Assembly: GCA_902553695.1 (NCBI GenBank)
Contig: CACDLR010000002.1
Coordinates: 1-50,457, forward strand
Length of the DNA stretch: 50,457 nucleotides
Reading direction: 5' to 3'
Origin: an uncultured Pelagibacteraceae bacterium
GTDB lineage: Bacteria > Pseudomonadota > Alphaproteobacteria > Pelagibacterales > Pelagibacteraceae
The translations under genes were made by a program, and so were the position numbers. The notes below the pieces were generated by a model that saw nothing but the letters and a program-made list of their open reading frames with translations, searched no databases and had not been told where the DNA came from. Shown piece by piece: positions 35,459 through 47,715 of this stretch (its first letter is position 1; each line of letters opens with the position of its first letter).

Positions 35459-36952
35459 ATGAATTTAATACAACATTACATTAATGGTAAAGTTGTTTCA
35501 GGCGACTCCAAAAGAAAAGGCAAAGTATTCAATCCTGCAACGGGAAAACAAGAGTCTGAAGTTTTATTGGGAGCAAAATCAGATTTAGATAAAGCTGTTG
35601 AACTTGCAAAAAAAGCTTTCTTGTCTTGGTCATCAAAACCTCCAATTCAAAGAGCAAGAATAATATTTAAATACAAAGAATTAATTGAAAAAAATTCAGA
35701 TGAACTAACTAAACTTATTGTTTCAGAACATGGAAAAGTTTATGACGATGCAAAAGGTTCACTCACAAGAGGTTTAGAAATTGTAGAGTTTGCCTGTGGT
35801 ATTCCACAAATGCTTAAAGGTGAATTTACAGAAAACGTTGGAACCGATATTGACAGTTGGTCAATTAGACAACCACTGGGGGTTTGTGCTGGAATAACTC
35901 CTTTTAATTTTCCAGCTATGGTTCCTATGTGGATGTTTCCAATGGCTATAGCTTGTGGAAATACATTTATATTAAAACCCTCAGAAAAAGATCCATCCTG
36001 CTCAATTAGATTAGCTGAATTATTTACAGAGGCTGGATTACCAGAAGGTGTTCTAAATGTAGTAAATGGAGATAAAGAAGTTGTAGATGCGATATTAACT
36101 AATAAAGACATTCAAGCTGTTAGTTTTGTTGGATCAACTCCTATAGCAAAATATATTTATGAAACAGCTGCAAAAAATGAAAAAAGAGTTCAAGCGTTAG
36201 GAGGAGCCAAAAACCATTGTGTTGTCATGCCAGATTGTGATCTTGATCAAGCTGTAAACGGATTAATGGGGGCTGCTTATGGTTCCGCTGGAGAGAGATG
36301 TATGGCTCAATCAGTTGCTGTAGCTGTTGGTAATATTGGAGATAAATTAGTAAACGAATTAGCAAAAAAAGTAGAAGTGTTGAAGGTTGGTCCAGGCATG
36401 GATAAAAACTCAGAGATGGGCCCTTTAGTAACCAAAGAACATTTAGAAAAAGTTAAGGGGTATGTTGATTTAGGAGTGAAAGAAGGAGCTAATTTAGTTG
36501 TTGATGGAAGAAATATTAAACTTCAGGGCTATGAGAATGGCTTTTATATAGGTGGTTGTTTGTTTGATAATGTGAAGAAAAACATGAGAATTTATAAAGA
36601 GGAAATATTTGGGCCAGTATTATCGGTTGTAAGAGCTAAAGATTTTGATGAGGCTACAAAGTTAATCAATGACCATGAATTTGGAAATGGCACAAGTATT
36701 TATACTAGAGATGGAGATGTAGGTAGAACTTTTGCAAGTAAAATTAAAGTTGGTATGGTTGGAATTAATATTCCTATCCCTGTACCAGTTGCCTTTCATA
36801 GTTTTGGTGGATGGAAAAGATCTTTATTCGGAGACCAGCACATGCACGGTCCTGAGGGAGTAAGGTTTTATACAAAATTAAAAACTATAACTTCTAGGTG
36901 GCCTTCTGGAGTTAGATCAAATCCAGAATTTGTAATGCCTACAATGAAGTAA
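35459..36952 (+). CDS. mmsA: CoA-acylating methylmalonate-semialdehyde dehydrogenase
   Basis: 497 residues, aldehyde dehydrogenase superfamily. MmsA converts methylmalonate or malonate semialdehyde with NAD+ and CoA to propionyl- or acetyl-CoA. The catalytic cysteine is in GSAGERCMAQS (near 285), and the sequence IRQPLGVCAGITPFNFPAM and the end FHSFGGWKRSLFGDQHMHG are MmsA-specific. Its placement between sdhB and mdh is unusual; it would supply CoA esters from valine, inositol or beta-alanine/acrylate-type breakdown to this TCA block. Confidence 0.93.
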   Translation: MNLIQHYINGKVVSGDSKRKGKVFNPATGKQESEVLLGAKSDLDKAVELAKKAFLSWSSKPPIQRARIIFKYKELIEKNSDELTKLIVSEHGKVYDDAKGSLTRGLEIVEFACGIPQMLKGEFTENVGTDIDSWSIRQPLGVCAGITPFNFPAMVPMWMFPMAIACGNTFILKPSEKDPSCSIRLAELFTEAGLPEGVLNVVNGDKEVVDAILTNKDIQAVSFVGSTPIAKYIYETAAKNEKRVQALGGAKNHCVVMPDCDLDQAVNGLMGAAYGSAGERCMAQSVAVAVGNIGDKLVNELAKKVEVLKVGPGMDKNSEMGPLVTKEHLEKVKGYVDLGVKEGANLVVDGRNIKLQGYENGFYIGGCLFDNVKKNMRIYKEEIFGPVLSVVRAKDFDEATKLINDHEFGNGTSIYTRDGDVGRTFASKIKVGMVGINIPIPVPVAFHSFGGWKRSLFGDQHMHGPEGVRFYTKLKTITSRWPSGVRSNPEFVMPTMK

Positions 36953-36970
36953 ATCTAAACAAGGAAATAA

Positions 36971-37930
<960 letters not shown>

Positions 37931-39091
37931 ATGAATATTCACGAGCATCAGGCTAAACAAATTTTAAAAAAATATGGCGTTGCTGTGCCAAATGGAATTT
38001 TTGGATTTTCAATTGATGAAATTGTTGAAAAAGCCAAGAAATTAAAGACAAAAAAATATGTACTGAAAGCACAAATTCATGCTGGGGGGAGAGGAAAAGC
38101 CGGAGGAGTTAAAATACTTGATAGTATTCAAGATTTAACCGCTGCCTCAAAAGAAATGTTGGGGAAAGTATTGATTACACATCAAACTGGACCCGCAGGA
38201 AAAGAAGTTAAAAGACTTTATGTAGAGGAGTCTTCAAATATAAAAAAAGAGTTTTACCTTTCTTGTTTAGTTGATCGAACAAGTTCGAAAATTGCATTCA
38301 TATCAAGTGATCAAGGAGGTATGGATATTGAAGAAGTTGCAAAATCTAATCCAGAAAAAATTACTACGACGAAAATTGAATTGCTTGACGAAATAAAAGA
38401 AGAAGATTGTAAAAAAATAATTAATATTTTCAATTTAGATGAAAAGGCAACACTTCAAGGAATTAAATTAGTTAAATCAATATATAAAATGTTTATTTCC
38501 ACGGATGCAAATTTAGTTGAGATAAATCCTTTAATATTAACAGAAGAAAATAATTTACTTTGCTTAGATGCTAAAATGAATTTTGATGACAATTCAATTT
38601 TTAGACATCCTGAAATTTTAGAATTAAGAGATTTAGATGAAGAAGATCCAACTGAAATAGAGGCGAGTAAACATGATTTAGCATATATAAAGTTAGATGG
38701 AAGTATTGGGTGTATGGTTAATGGAGCTGGTTTAGCAATGGCAACTATGGATATAATAAAGCTGTTTGGAGAAGAGCCAGCAAATTTTTTAGATGTTGGT
38801 GGTGGAGCATCAAAAGAAAAAGTATCAGCCGCATTTAAAATTATTTTGTCTGATAAAAATGTAAAAGGAATTTTAATTAATATTTTTGGGGGTATTATGA
38901 GATGTGATATCCTTGCCCAAGGGGTTGTTGAAGCAGCAAAAGAAATTAAAATTAGTGTACCATTGGTTGTGAGATTGGCTGGTACAAACTATTTAGAAGG
39001 GAAAAATATTTTGGATAATTCTGGCTTAGAAATAATTTCAGCTTCCGACTTATCTGATGCTGCAAAAAAAATTGTAAAGGAAATTAAATAA
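37931..39091 (+). CDS. sucC: Succinyl-CoA synthetase beta subunit
   Basis: 386 residues. ATP-grasp nucleotide-binding domain at the N terminus ([31 protein letters not shown]) and the C-terminal ligase domain with [25 protein letters not shown] and [10 protein letters not shown]. It performs substrate-level phosphorylation in the TCA cycle together with SucD. Overlaps sucD by one base. Confidence 0.97.
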   Translation: MNIHEHQAKQILKKYGVAVPNGIFGFSIDEIVEKAKKLKTKKYVLKAQIHAGGRGKAGGVKILDSIQDLTAASKEMLGKVLITHQTGPAGKEVKRLYVEESSNIKKEFYLSCLVDRTSSKIAFISSDQGGMDIEEVAKSNPEKITTTKIELLDEIKEEDCKKIINIFNLDEKATLQGIKLVKSIYKMFISTDANLVEINPLILTEENNLLCLDAKMNFDDNSIFRHPEILELRDLDEEDPTEIEASKHDLAYIKLDGSIGCMVNGAGLAMATMDIIKLFGEEPANFLDVGGGASKEKVSAAFKIILSDKNVKGILINIFGGIMRCDILAQGVVEAAKEIKISVPLVVRLAGTNYLEGKNILDNSGLEIISASDLSDAAKKIVKEIK

Positions 39092-39966
39092 TGTCAGTTT
39101 TGATCAATAAAAATACAAAAGTAATATGCCAAGGATTTACAGGGTCCCATGGAACTTTTCATTCTGAGCAATCTATTAAATATGGAACCAATCTAGTTGG
39201 AGGTGTAACACCGAAAAAAGGAGGACAAATTCACTTAGAAAGACCAGTCTTTAATACTGTTCAAGAAGCTAAAAATGAAACTGGAGCCAATGCTACCATG
39301 ATTTATGTTCCTGCAAAATATGCAGCAAACGCTATTATCGAAGCAATAGAAGCTTCAATGGAACTAATAGTTTGTATAACTGAGGGAATACCAATTTTAG
39401 ACATGCTTAAGGTAAAACAAAAATTATCTAATTCTAATTCAAGGTTAATAGGACCGAACTGTCCTGGAATTATAACACCAGACGAATGTAAAATTGGAAT
39501 AATGCCAGGCAATATACACAAAAAAGGTTCAGTAGGAATTGTTTCTAGATCTGGAACCTTAACTTATGAAGCTGTAGCTCAAACAACTGCGAATGGTTTA
39601 GGCCAATCAACATGTATAGGTATTGGGGGAGACCCCATTAATGGAACGAATTTTATAGATTGCTTAGATTTATTTTTGAATGATCCTGAAACTGAGTCTA
39701 TTTTAATGATAGGCGAAATAGGTGGAACTGCAGAAGAAGAGGCATCTGAATTTGTTAAAAATCATTTAATAAAAAAACCAATGGTAGGATTTATTGCTGG
39801 AGTAACAGCTCCACCTGGAAGAAGAATGGGTCACGCAGGTGCGATAATCTCAGGAGGTAAAGGAGGTGCTGAAGAAAAAATTAAAACCATGGAAGAAGCT
39901 GGAATTATGATAGCAAAATCTCCAGCAGAAATAGGAAAAACACTTCTTAACAAATTGTCTAATTGA
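39091..39966 (+). CDS. sucD: Succinyl-CoA synthetase alpha subunit
   Basis: 291 residues. CoA-binding Rossmann domain: [17 protein letters not shown] and GGVTPKKGG. The phosphorylated histidine lies in [16 protein letters not shown] (near 248). [20 protein letters not shown] is a family signature. The ATG overlaps the sucC stop (TAATG), fitting a 1:1 complex. A 33-bp gap precedes sucA. Confidence 0.98.
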   Translation: MSVLINKNTKVICQGFTGSHGTFHSEQSIKYGTNLVGGVTPKKGGQIHLERPVFNTVQEAKNETGANATMIYVPAKYAANAIIEAIEASMELIVCITEGIPILDMLKVKQKLSNSNSRLIGPNCPGIITPDECKIGIMPGNIHKKGSVGIVSRSGTLTYEAVAQTTANGLGQSTCIGIGGDPINGTNFIDCLDLFLNDPETESILMIGEIGGTAEEEASEFVKNHLIKKPMVGFIAGVTAPPGRRMGHAGAIISGGKGGAEEKIKTMEEAGIMIAKSPAEIGKTLLNKLSN

Positions 39967-39999
39967 AATATTTAGATATCCTCAATATAATATCAAAAA

Positions 40000-42897
40000 A
40001 TGAGTATTTCCAGTAATCGTAAACTTGAAGAGACTTCCTTTTTAAGTAAGTCAAACAGTGCATTTATTGAGCAGATGTATCTTAAGTATATTAATAAAGA
40101 TACAAATTTATCTGTCGAATGGAAAAAATATTTCGATGATTTAAAAGAGGACACATCTATCGCAATAAAGGAATTAGAAGGTCCATCATGGGGGAAAAAA
40201 TCTAAATTTGAATCCGAACAATTAGAAAAAATAATTTTAGATAAAAAAGATAATAATCCTCATACTAATGAATATTTAAAAATAAAAGATTTTAAAGAGG
40301 CGAGCAATGAGTCAATCAAAGCAATTGCATTAATAAGAGCTTATAGAATTAGAGGACATCTATTAGCAAAACTTGACCCGTTAGGACTATCGAAAACTGA
40401 ATATTTAGATGAGCTTCATCCAGATTTTTATGGATTTAAAAAAGAAAATTATGATAATCCGATTTTTTTAAATGGCACAATAAATAAAAATTACTCATCA
40501 ATCAGAGAAATATTATTTTTTTTAAGAAAAACCTATTGTGGATCCATAGGATATGAATTTATGCATCTTTCTGATCCCCTAGAAAGAAAATGGTTTAGAG
40601 ATAGAATTGAATTAGATGAAAAAGGAATTTCTTTTACGAAAAATGGAAAAATGGCAATATTAAATAAGTTAATTCAAGCAGAAGGTTTTGAAAAATATTT
40701 AGCAAAGAAATATGTAGGTACAAAAAGATTTGGATTAGATGGTGGAGAATCTTTAATTCCCGCTTTAGAGCAAATTATTAAGATAGGTGGTCAATATGCT
40801 GTTAAAGAACTAAAAATAGGAATGCCACATCGTGGTAGATTAAATGTTTTGGCCAATCTTTTACAAAAATCGTACAAAAGGATTTTTAATGAATTTGCAG
40901 GGGAATATGGGGACATATCTAAAGATAGTACTGGAGATGTAAAATACCATTTGGGAGCTTCTTCTGATAGGGAGTTTGATGGAAATTCAGTTCATATAAG
41001 CCTAACTGATAATCCGTCTCATTTAGAGGCAGTTAATCCAGTTGTTTTAGGACAAACAAGAGCAAAGCAATTTTTCCACAAAGATATCAAAAGGAAAAAA
41101 GTAATTCCAATTTTATTACATGGAGATGCGGCTTTTGCTGGACAGGGTATAGTTGCTGAGTGTTTTGCTATGTCAGGTCTTCCAGGTCATAATACTGGTG
41201 GTACGATCCATATAATCGTTAACAATCAGATTGGATTTACCACAAGTCCAAGATTTGCAAGATCATCACCATATCCGTCAGATGTTGCTAAAATGGTTGA
41301 GGCGCCAATATTACATGTAAACGCAGATGATCCTGAAGCCGTAGTATATTGTGCCCGAATAGCAACAGAATTTCGACTTCAATTTAATAGAGACGTAGTA
41401 ATAGATTTAATTTGTTACAGAAGATTTGGCCATAATGAAGGAGATGAACCGTCGTTTACACAGCCGCTCATGTACAAAAAAATTAAGTCACATAAAACAA
41501 GTTTAAGTATATATGGAGAAAAATTAATAAATGAAAATACAATCACTCAAAAAGATTTTGAAAAACAAAAATCTGATTTTAAAAATCTTTTAGACCAACA
41601 ATTTCAAACTGCAAAAAATTATAAGCCAAAGATAGAATGGTTCGAGGGAACTTGGTCAAGGTACAAACCTCAAAAAGGAAAAGATATAAGAGGAGTTAGT
41701 GGATTTGACACAAAAGAATTAGTTAAAATTTCAGAAAAGATACATAAAATTGATGAAAAACTAAACATTCATAAAACAATAACAAAAATATTTAATAATA
41801 GACATAAATCAGTTTCAGATGGAAAAAACATAGATTGGTCAACTTCTGAAGCACTAGCCTTTGGTTCTCTGCTTGTTAAAGGCAATCCAATACGACTAGT
41901 AGGACAAGACACAGGTAGAGGGACATTTAGTCAAAGACACTCAGTATTAAGAAATCAAATTGATAATAGCAGATACATTCCTTTAAATAATATTTCAAAA
42001 ACGCAAAAACAATTTGAAATAGTTGACAGCTTGTTATCAGAATTTGCAGTTCTGGGTTTTGAATACGGTTATAGTTTAGTTGAACCAGAAACATTAGTTC
42101 TATGGGAGGCTCAATTTGGAGATTTTGCAAACGGTGCCCAAGTAATTATTGATCAATTTATAGCTTCAGGAGAAAGAAAATGGGCTAGAGCATCTGGATT
42201 GGTCTTACTATTACCACATGGATACGAAGGCCAAGGACCAGAACATTCATCTGCGAGATTAGAAAGGTTTTTGCAGTTATGTGCAAAAGATAACTTACAA
42301 GTCATGAACGTGACTACACCAGCTAATTACTTTCATGCTTTAAGAAGACAAATAACGCGAGATTTCAGAAAACCATTAGTGATAATGACTCCCAAATCTC
42401 TTTTGAGACATAAGCATTGTGTTTCTAATTTGGAAGATTTCAGCAAAAAAAATTCTTTTCATAGAATTTTATGGGACCATGCTCTCGATAAAAAATATGG
42501 TTTTATAAAACTTAAAAGTGCTAAAGAAATAAATAAAGTAATTATATGTTCAGGAAAAGTTTATTTTGATTTACTTGAAGAAAGAGAAAAAAATAAAAGA
42601 AATGATATTTTATTGCTAAGAGTAGAGCAGTTATATCCTTTTCCTGCGAGATCATTAGCCAAAGAATTAAAACCCTATATTAAAAATGCCAAGTTTTATT
42701 GGTGTCAGGAAGAACCTAAAAATATGGGTGCGTGGTCTTTTGTGAGGGATTATATTGATTGGACTTTAGAATATATAAAAGCTAAAAATAATAAAATTTC
42801 TTATATTGGTAGAGAATTTGCTTCAACACCAGCAACAGGTTATGCTAAAAGACATTTAGCACAACAAAAAGAAATTATAGACGAGGTGTTTAGATAA
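40000..42897 (+). CDS. sucA: 2-oxoglutarate dehydrogenase E1 component
   Basis: 965 residues, thiamine diphosphate-dependent E1 of the 2-oxoglutarate dehydrogenase complex. The N-terminal helix [15 protein letters not shown] docks E2. Seen: [32 protein letters not shown], the ThDP/Mg motif [13 protein letters not shown] through [27 protein letters not shown], and [24 protein letters not shown] in the C-terminal half. Full length. Two bases separate it from sucB. Confidence 0.98.
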   Translation: MSISSNRKLEETSFLSKSNSAFIEQMYLKYINKDTNLSVEWKKYFDDLKEDTSIAIKELEGPSWGKKSKFESEQLEKIILDKKDNNPHTNEYLKIKDFKEASNESIKAIALIRAYRIRGHLLAKLDPLGLSKTEYLDELHPDFYGFKKENYDNPIFLNGTINKNYSSIREILFFLRKTYCGSIGYEFMHLSDPLERKWFRDRIELDEKGISFTKNGKMAILNKLIQAEGFEKYLAKKYVGTKRFGLDGGESLIPALEQIIKIGGQYAVKELKIGMPHRGRLNVLANLLQKSYKRIFNEFAGEYGDISKDSTGDVKYHLGASSDREFDGNSVHISLTDNPSHLEAVNPVVLGQTRAKQFFHKDIKRKKVIPILLHGDAAFAGQGIVAECFAMSGLPGHNTGGTIHIIVNNQIGFTTSPRFARSSPYPSDVAKMVEAPILHVNADDPEAVVYCARIATEFRLQFNRDVVIDLICYRRFGHNEGDEPSFTQPLMYKKIKSHKTSLSIYGEKLINENTITQKDFEKQKSDFKNLLDQQFQTAKNYKPKIEWFEGTWSRYKPQKGKDIRGVSGFDTKELVKISEKIHKIDEKLNIHKTITKIFNNRHKSVSDGKNIDWSTSEALAFGSLLVKGNPIRLVGQDTGRGTFSQRHSVLRNQIDNSRYIPLNNISKTQKQFEIVDSLLSEFAVLGFEYGYSLVEPETLVLWEAQFGDFANGAQVIIDQFIASGERKWARASGLVLLLPHGYEGQGPEHSSARLERFLQLCAKDNLQVMNVTTPANYFHALRRQITRDFRKPLVIMTPKSLLRHKHCVSNLEDFSKKNSFHRILWDHALDKKYGFIKLKSAKEINKVIICSGKVYFDLLEEREKNKRNDILLLRVEQLYPFPARSLAKELKPYIKNAKFYWCQEEPKNMGAWSFVRDYIDWTLEYIKAKNNKISYIGREFASTPATGYAKRHLAQQKEIIDEVFR

Positions 42898-42899
42898 AA

Positions 42900-44204
42900 A
42901 TGAGTGAAGAAATTGTTGTTCCGGTTTTAGGAGAAAGTATTACAGAGGCTACTGTTTCAAAATGGTTGGTGAAATCAGGGCAAAATGTAAAAGCTGATGA
43001 GCCAATTGTAGAACTCGAGACAGATAAGGTTAATCTTGAAGTTCCATCTCCAGTAAGTGGAGTTTTATCAAATATAAAAACAAAAGAGGGAGAAACAGTA
43101 AAGGTAGGAGCATTATTAGGAATAGTTACTGAGGGAGAAAACAAAGAAACTCAAGAGATACATAAAGTTAAACCTACAGAAAAAGCCGAAAAAGAAAATA
43201 ATAAGGCTGAGGAAGAAAAGTCAAATATAGTTAATTTTGAAAAAACTAAAACTCTGGAGCCAAAAATTTTTGATGAAAAAAAACCTGAGGAGCCTTTAAT
43301 TTTGACAAATGAAGTAAAAAAATCGGTTACACCTAAATCAAATGTAAATTTGAATTTATCACCTGCAGTTAGAAAAATTGTTGAAGACAAAAAAATCGAC
43401 ATCTCAAAAGTTCATGGTTCGGGAAAGGAAGGTAGAATTTTAAAGGGCGATTTAATAAATTTAATGTCTTCAAAACCTTCTCCTAATCAAAGAAAATTAG
43501 AAAAAGGTCAAGAAGAGCGTGTGAAAATGACAAGGCTTAGACAAACTATTGCTACAAGATTAAAAGAAGCTCAAAATTCTGCTGCTATGCTTACAACTTT
43601 TAATGAAGTTGATATGAGCGCAATCTTACAAATGAGAAAAGATAATCAAGAGGATTTCCAAAATTCATTTGGAGTAAAATTAGGTTTTATGTCTTTTTTT
43701 GTAAAAGCATGTGTACTAGGATTAAAACTTTACCCAAGTATTAATGCAGAAGTAGATAATGATCATATTATTTATAAAAATTATTATAATATTAGTTTTG
43801 CTGTAGGAACTGAAAGAGGTTTAGTAGTTCCTGTTTTAAGAGATGCAGACGAGTTATCTTTTGCTGATATTGAAAAAAATATTAAAGCTATTTCTGAAAA
43901 AGCTAAAGATGGAAATTTAACTATTGAAGATCTTCAAGGAGGTACATTTACTATTAGCAATGGTGGAGTATACGGATCAATGTTGTCAACTCCTATTTTA
44001 AATCCACCACAATCTGGAGTACTTGGAATGCATAACATAATTGAAAGACCAATAGTAGTTGAAGGTCAAATACAAATAAGACCAGTAATGTATCTTGCCT
44101 TATCTTATGATCATAGAATTATCGATGGAAAAGATTCAGTTTCATTTTTAAAAACAGTTAAAGAAAATTTAGAGGATCCAAGAAGATTATTTTTAAATAT
44201 ATAA
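42900..44204 (+). CDS. sucB: 2-oxoglutarate dehydrogenase E2 (dihydrolipoyl succinyltransferase)
   Basis: 434 residues. One lipoyl domain (about 1-77) with lipoyl-lysine K43 in ETDKVNLEV; a Lys/Glu-rich linker; an E1/E3-binding domain (about 150-190: [20 protein letters not shown]); and the C-terminal catalytic domain (about 205-434) with [15 protein letters not shown] and the catalytic [11 protein letters not shown]. The succinyl- rather than acetyl-transferase call rests on [13 protein letters not shown] and on its place between sucA and lpd. Confidence 0.97.
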   Translation: MSEEIVVPVLGESITEATVSKWLVKSGQNVKADEPIVELETDKVNLEVPSPVSGVLSNIKTKEGETVKVGALLGIVTEGENKETQEIHKVKPTEKAEKENNKAEEEKSNIVNFEKTKTLEPKIFDEKKPEEPLILTNEVKKSVTPKSNVNLNLSPAVRKIVEDKKIDISKVHGSGKEGRILKGDLINLMSSKPSPNQRKLEKGQEERVKMTRLRQTIATRLKEAQNSAAMLTTFNEVDMSAILQMRKDNQEDFQNSFGVKLGFMSFFVKACVLGLKLYPSINAEVDNDHIIYKNYYNISFAVGTERGLVVPVLRDADELSFADIEKNIKAISEKAKDGNLTIEDLQGGTFTISNGGVYGSMLSTPILNPPQSGVLGMHNIIERPIVVEGQIQIRPVMYLALSYDHRIIDGKDSVSFLKTVKENLEDPRRLFLNI

Positions 44205-44206
44205 TT

Positions 44207-45607
44207 ATGGTAGAAAAATTTGATGCGGTTGTTATAGGTGGTGGTCCAGGAGGTTATGTTTGCGCAATCAGACTAGCTCAACTTGGAAAAAAAACAGCCT
44301 GCATAGAGTCTAGAGGATCATTAGGCGGCACGTGTTTAAATGTAGGATGTATACCTTCAAAAAGTTTATTAAACTTATCTGAAAATTTTCATAAAGCTAA
44401 AAACTTTGAGAAAATTGGAATAGAAGTAGGGTCTTTGAAGCTCAACCTTCCTAAAATGATGAAGAATAAAGAAAAAGCAGTAACAGTTTTAACTAAGGGT
44501 ATAGAGTTTTTATTTAAAAAAAATAAAGTAACCTATTTCAAAGGAACAGGTTCGATTATAGGAAATAATCAAGTATCTGTGAAATCTTCTGACAATAAGG
44601 AGGAGAAGATAGAGACAAAAAATATTATTATAGCAACAGGTTCTGACCCAGTGTCTTTACCAGGTGTTAAATTTGATGAAGAAAAAATAGTTTCATCCAC
44701 TGGTGCACTCTCTTTAAAAGAGGTTCCTAAAAAATTAGTTGTAGTTGGTGGTGGATATATTGGACTTGAAATGGGATCAGTTTGGTCAAGACTTGGATCT
44801 GAAGTTCAAGTCGTGGAATTCTTAGATCATATAACTCCAGGTATGGATAGAGAGATATCAAATGAGTTTCAAAAATTGTTAAAAAAACAAGGAATTAATT
44901 TTAATCTAAAAACAAAAGTTGATTCTATTTCAAAAAATAAAAATGCAGTAACAGTAAATACTACTGATGAACAAGGTAACAAAAAACAGTTTGATTGTGA
45001 TGTTGTTTTAATTTCTGTTGGTAGAAAACCTAATACTAACAACCTAAATTTAGAAAAAGTTGGAGTTGATAAAGATAATAAAGGAAGAGTAAAAGTTAAT
45101 AAACATTTTCAAACAAATATTAAAAACGTTTATGCGATTGGAGATGTTATCCAGGGCCCTATGTTAGCTCATAAAGCCGAAGAAGAAGGTATAGCTGTAG
45201 CAGAGATTATTGCAGGTCAATCAGGACATGTAAATTATGATACAATACCAGGAGTAATTTATACTTCACCAGAGGTGGCATCCATTGGTAAAACTGAAGA
45301 ACAACTCAAAGAAAAAAAAGTAGATTATAAAGTTGGAAAATTTCCTTTTATGGCAAATTCAAGAGCAAAGGCGATTGATGAATCAGAGGGGTTTGTAAAA
45401 ATATTAGCTGACTCTAGAACTGATCGAGTTCTTGGAGTGCATATGATCGGTCCTCATGCCGGTGAACTAATTGCTGAAATGTCGGTTGCTATGGAATTTG
45501 GAGCGAGCTCCGAAGACATTGCAAGAACTTGTCACGCACATCCAACTTTCTCAGAAGCTGTCAAAGAAGCAGCATTATCTGTTGATAAACGACAAATTCA
45601 CTCTTAA
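44207..45607 (+). CDS. lpd: Dihydrolipoyl dehydrogenase (E3)
   Basis: 466 residues. FAD motif VVIGGGPGGYVCA, redox disulfide C43/C48 in GGTCLNVGCIPSKSLL, NAD motif VVVGGGYIGLEMGS, second FAD motif YAIGDVIQGPMLAHKAEEEG, and the catalytic His-Glu in CHAHPTFSEAVKEAAL. It reoxidises dihydrolipoamide on E2. As the only E3 in the window it sits 2 bp after sucB, as the third member of the sucAB-lpd complex. Confidence 0.98.
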   Translation: MVEKFDAVVIGGGPGGYVCAIRLAQLGKKTACIESRGSLGGTCLNVGCIPSKSLLNLSENFHKAKNFEKIGIEVGSLKLNLPKMMKNKEKAVTVLTKGIEFLFKKNKVTYFKGTGSIIGNNQVSVKSSDNKEEKIETKNIIIATGSDPVSLPGVKFDEEKIVSSTGALSLKEVPKKLVVVGGGYIGLEMGSVWSRLGSEVQVVEFLDHITPGMDREISNEFQKLLKKQGINFNLKTKVDSISKNKNAVTVNTTDEQGNKKQFDCDVVLISVGRKPNTNNLNLEKVGVDKDNKGRVKVNKHFQTNIKNVYAIGDVIQGPMLAHKAEEEGIAVAEIIAGQSGHVNYDTIPGVIYTSPEVASIGKTEEQLKEKKVDYKVGKFPFMANSRAKAIDESEGFVKILADSRTDRVLGVHMIGPHAGELIAEMSVAMEFGASSEDIARTCHAHPTFSEAVKEAALSVDKRQIHS

Positions 45608-45650
45608 TCTTTAATATCCATTTTATATTATTAGATTTAAATTAAGTTAA

Positions 45651-47609
45651 ATGAAAATACCTGTATTATTACCTAATATATTTAATCATCCTTTTACGTA
45701 TGAGTCAGACAAAAAAATTGAAGTTGGCAAGTACGTGCTAGTTCCATTTGGAAAGACAGAAGCAATAGGTGTAGTATGGGATCATTTTGAGAAAGATAAA
45801 AATAAGAAAACATTTAAAATTAAAAAAATCAAAAAAATTCTAAATATCAACAAATTCAATGAAAGTTTTATAAAATTTTTAAATTGGTTCTCAGAATATA
45901 ATATCGTTCCAAAAGGCATGGCTTTGAAGCTTCATTTATTAAGCAGTGAAGCAATAGAAGATTTAAAAGAAAAGGAATATCTGAAATTTAATGAAAAATT
46001 ACAATCTAATAAATATGAATTAAGTAAGGAACAGTATGAGGCATATAAGGACTTAATTAAAAAAGATGAAAAATTTAGAACACATGTGCTTCAAGGAACA
46101 ACAGGATCGGGTAAAACAATTGTGTACTTTAATGCAATTAAGAAAAAGATTGAGGAAGGATATCAGGTATTAATTTTATTACCAGAAATAGGTTTAACAA
46201 ATGATTTTGAAAAAAAATTTATAGATTTTTTTGGTTTTAGGCCAGCTATTTGGCATTCATCTGTAACAAAAAAAAATAAAAAAATTATCTGGAGTGGATT
46301 AGCTTCTAATAAAATTAAAGTTGTTATTGGTGCTAGATCAGCTTTATTTTTACCGTTTAAAAATTTAGGTTTAATAACAGTCGATGAAGAACATGATCAA
46401 TCATATAAACAAGACGAAGGAGTTATTTATAATGCACGCGATATGGCAATTTCGAGAGCAAAGTTTGAGAATTTACCTATCAATCTGATAAGTGCAGTTC
46501 CTTCCGTAGAAACGTATAATAACATCAAACTAAAAAAATATGAATACTCAAGAATATTGAATAGATATAAAGATGCTAATTTACCAGATCATGAAATCAT
46601 TGATTTAAAAAAATATAGTTTGGAAAAACTAAAATGGATTTCTTCAAAGACAATTGAAAAAGTAAAGTCTCATCTAAATAAAGGAGATCAGGTTTTGTTT
46701 TTTTTAAATAGAAGAGGATTTTCTCCTTTTGTATTATGCAAAAAGTGTATCAATGTTTTTTCCTGTCCTAATTGTTCAATCAATCTTGTCTATCACAAAA
46801 CAAATAATCAACTTCTCTGTCATTATTGTGGACATAAAACAGGAATGAATAGAAATTGTGTTGATGGAAAAAAATGTGATTTAGCTTTTTCTGGTCCAGG
46901 GGTTGAAAAAATATCAGAGGAAGTAAAATCTATTTTTTCAGAATATAAATCAGTAATTTTTTCTAGTGATACAATGAATAAAAGATCATCTATAAAAATT
47001 TTAGACGATATTATTGAAAATAAAATCAATATTTTAATTGGAACCCAAATGGTTTCTAAAGGATTTCATTTTCCCAATTTAAATTGCATTGTTGTTTTAG
47101 ATATTGACTTAACATCACAAGGACATGATTTACGTGCAGCTGAAAAAAACCTTCAGTTATATCACCAACTTTCTGGTAGAGCAGGTAGAGCTGGCAAACC
47201 TGCTAAAGTTTATTTTCAAACTTATAATATAAACTCAGATGTGATTTCTCAAATTACTGATGAAGATCCTTTTTTATTTTTAGATAAAGAATTAATCTTA
47301 AGAAAGAATTACTCACTACCACCATTTGAAAGATTTATAGGTATAATTATTACATCACCAGATGAGGATAAATTAAAAAAAGAATCATTTATCCTACAAG
47401 AAAAATTAAACAAAAATTTAAACTGTAAAGTTCTTGGACCTGTAGAGGCTCCAATATTTAAAATTAACAAGAACTATAGAAACAGAATTTTAATAAGAGC
47501 CAAAAAAGATATGAATATTCAAAAAAAATTGTCTGAAATTCTAAAGATCCATAAGTCTACAAGTGGAATAAAACTAATAGTTGATGTTGACCCAATTAGC
47601 TTCAATTAG
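45651..47609 (+). CDS. priA: Primosomal replication protein N' (PriA helicase)
   Basis: 652 residues. 3'-5' superfamily 2 helicase that restarts stalled forks. N-terminal DNA-binding domain (about 1-100), Walker A GTTGSGKT (about 149-156), DEEHD (about 247-251), and late motifs IGTQMVSKGFHFPNL and LSGRAGRAGKP. The zinc-binding region has C363, C366, C372, C375, C390 and C393 in the usual CxxC pairs, but the last pair is C403 and C409 (C-x5-C) where CPNC is usual. Shorter than E. coli PriA (732), mainly at the N terminus. Confidence 0.95.
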   Translation: MKIPVLLPNIFNHPFTYESDKKIEVGKYVLVPFGKTEAIGVVWDHFEKDKNKKTFKIKKIKKILNINKFNESFIKFLNWFSEYNIVPKGMALKLHLLSSEAIEDLKEKEYLKFNEKLQSNKYELSKEQYEAYKDLIKKDEKFRTHVLQGTTGSGKTIVYFNAIKKKIEEGYQVLILLPEIGLTNDFEKKFIDFFGFRPAIWHSSVTKKNKKIIWSGLASNKIKVVIGARSALFLPFKNLGLITVDEEHDQSYKQDEGVIYNARDMAISRAKFENLPINLISAVPSVETYNNIKLKKYEYSRILNRYKDANLPDHEIIDLKKYSLEKLKWISSKTIEKVKSHLNKGDQVLFFLNRRGFSPFVLCKKCINVFSCPNCSINLVYHKTNNQLLCHYCGHKTGMNRNCVDGKKCDLAFSGPGVEKISEEVKSIFSEYKSVIFSSDTMNKRSSIKILDDIIENKINILIGTQMVSKGFHFPNLNCIVVLDIDLTSQGHDLRAAEKNLQLYHQLSGRAGRAGKPAKVYFQTYNINSDVISQITDEDPFLFLDKELILRKNYSLPPFERFIGIIITSPDEDKLKKESFILQEKLNKNLNCKVLGPVEAPIFKINKNYRNRILIRAKKDMNIQKKLSEILKIHKSTSGIKLIVDVDPISFN

Positions 47610-47634
47610 CCATATAAAATAAGCCTTTTTTTAG

Positions 47635-47655
47635 ATTCTGTAACTTGAACAGAAT
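47635..47655. promoter_or_regulatory. Inverted repeat upstream of the ATP synthase genes
   Basis: ATTCTGT (47635-47641) and ACAGAAT (47649-47655) are perfect inverted repeats with a 7-base spacer in the 106-bp priA-atpH gap, about 30 bp upstream of a TATAAT. A 7-7-7 arrangement upstream of a promoter is what a dimeric regulator site looks like. It may also be a short transcript hairpin. No family can be assigned. Confidence 0.35.
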
Positions 47656-47684
47656 AATTTCGTATGGTATTTAATCGGCAATTT

Positions 47685-47690
47685 TATAAT
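47685..47690 (+). promoter_or_regulatory. Candidate -10 element of the atpHAG promoter
   Basis: A perfect TATAAT lies 26 bp upstream of the atpH start. A matching -35 is not evident at 16-18 bp (the region reads GTATGG). A ribosome binding site AAGGA (47706-47710) follows, 5 bases before the TTG start. The position makes this the likeliest promoter for the ATP synthase genes. Confidence 0.45.
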
Positions 47691-47715
47691 AATTCTTGAG
47701 AAAATAAGGAACACA

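Noticed and set aside
47610..47634. Intrinsic terminator after priA from the T7 run at about 47625
   Set aside because: No G/C-containing stem precedes the T-run.
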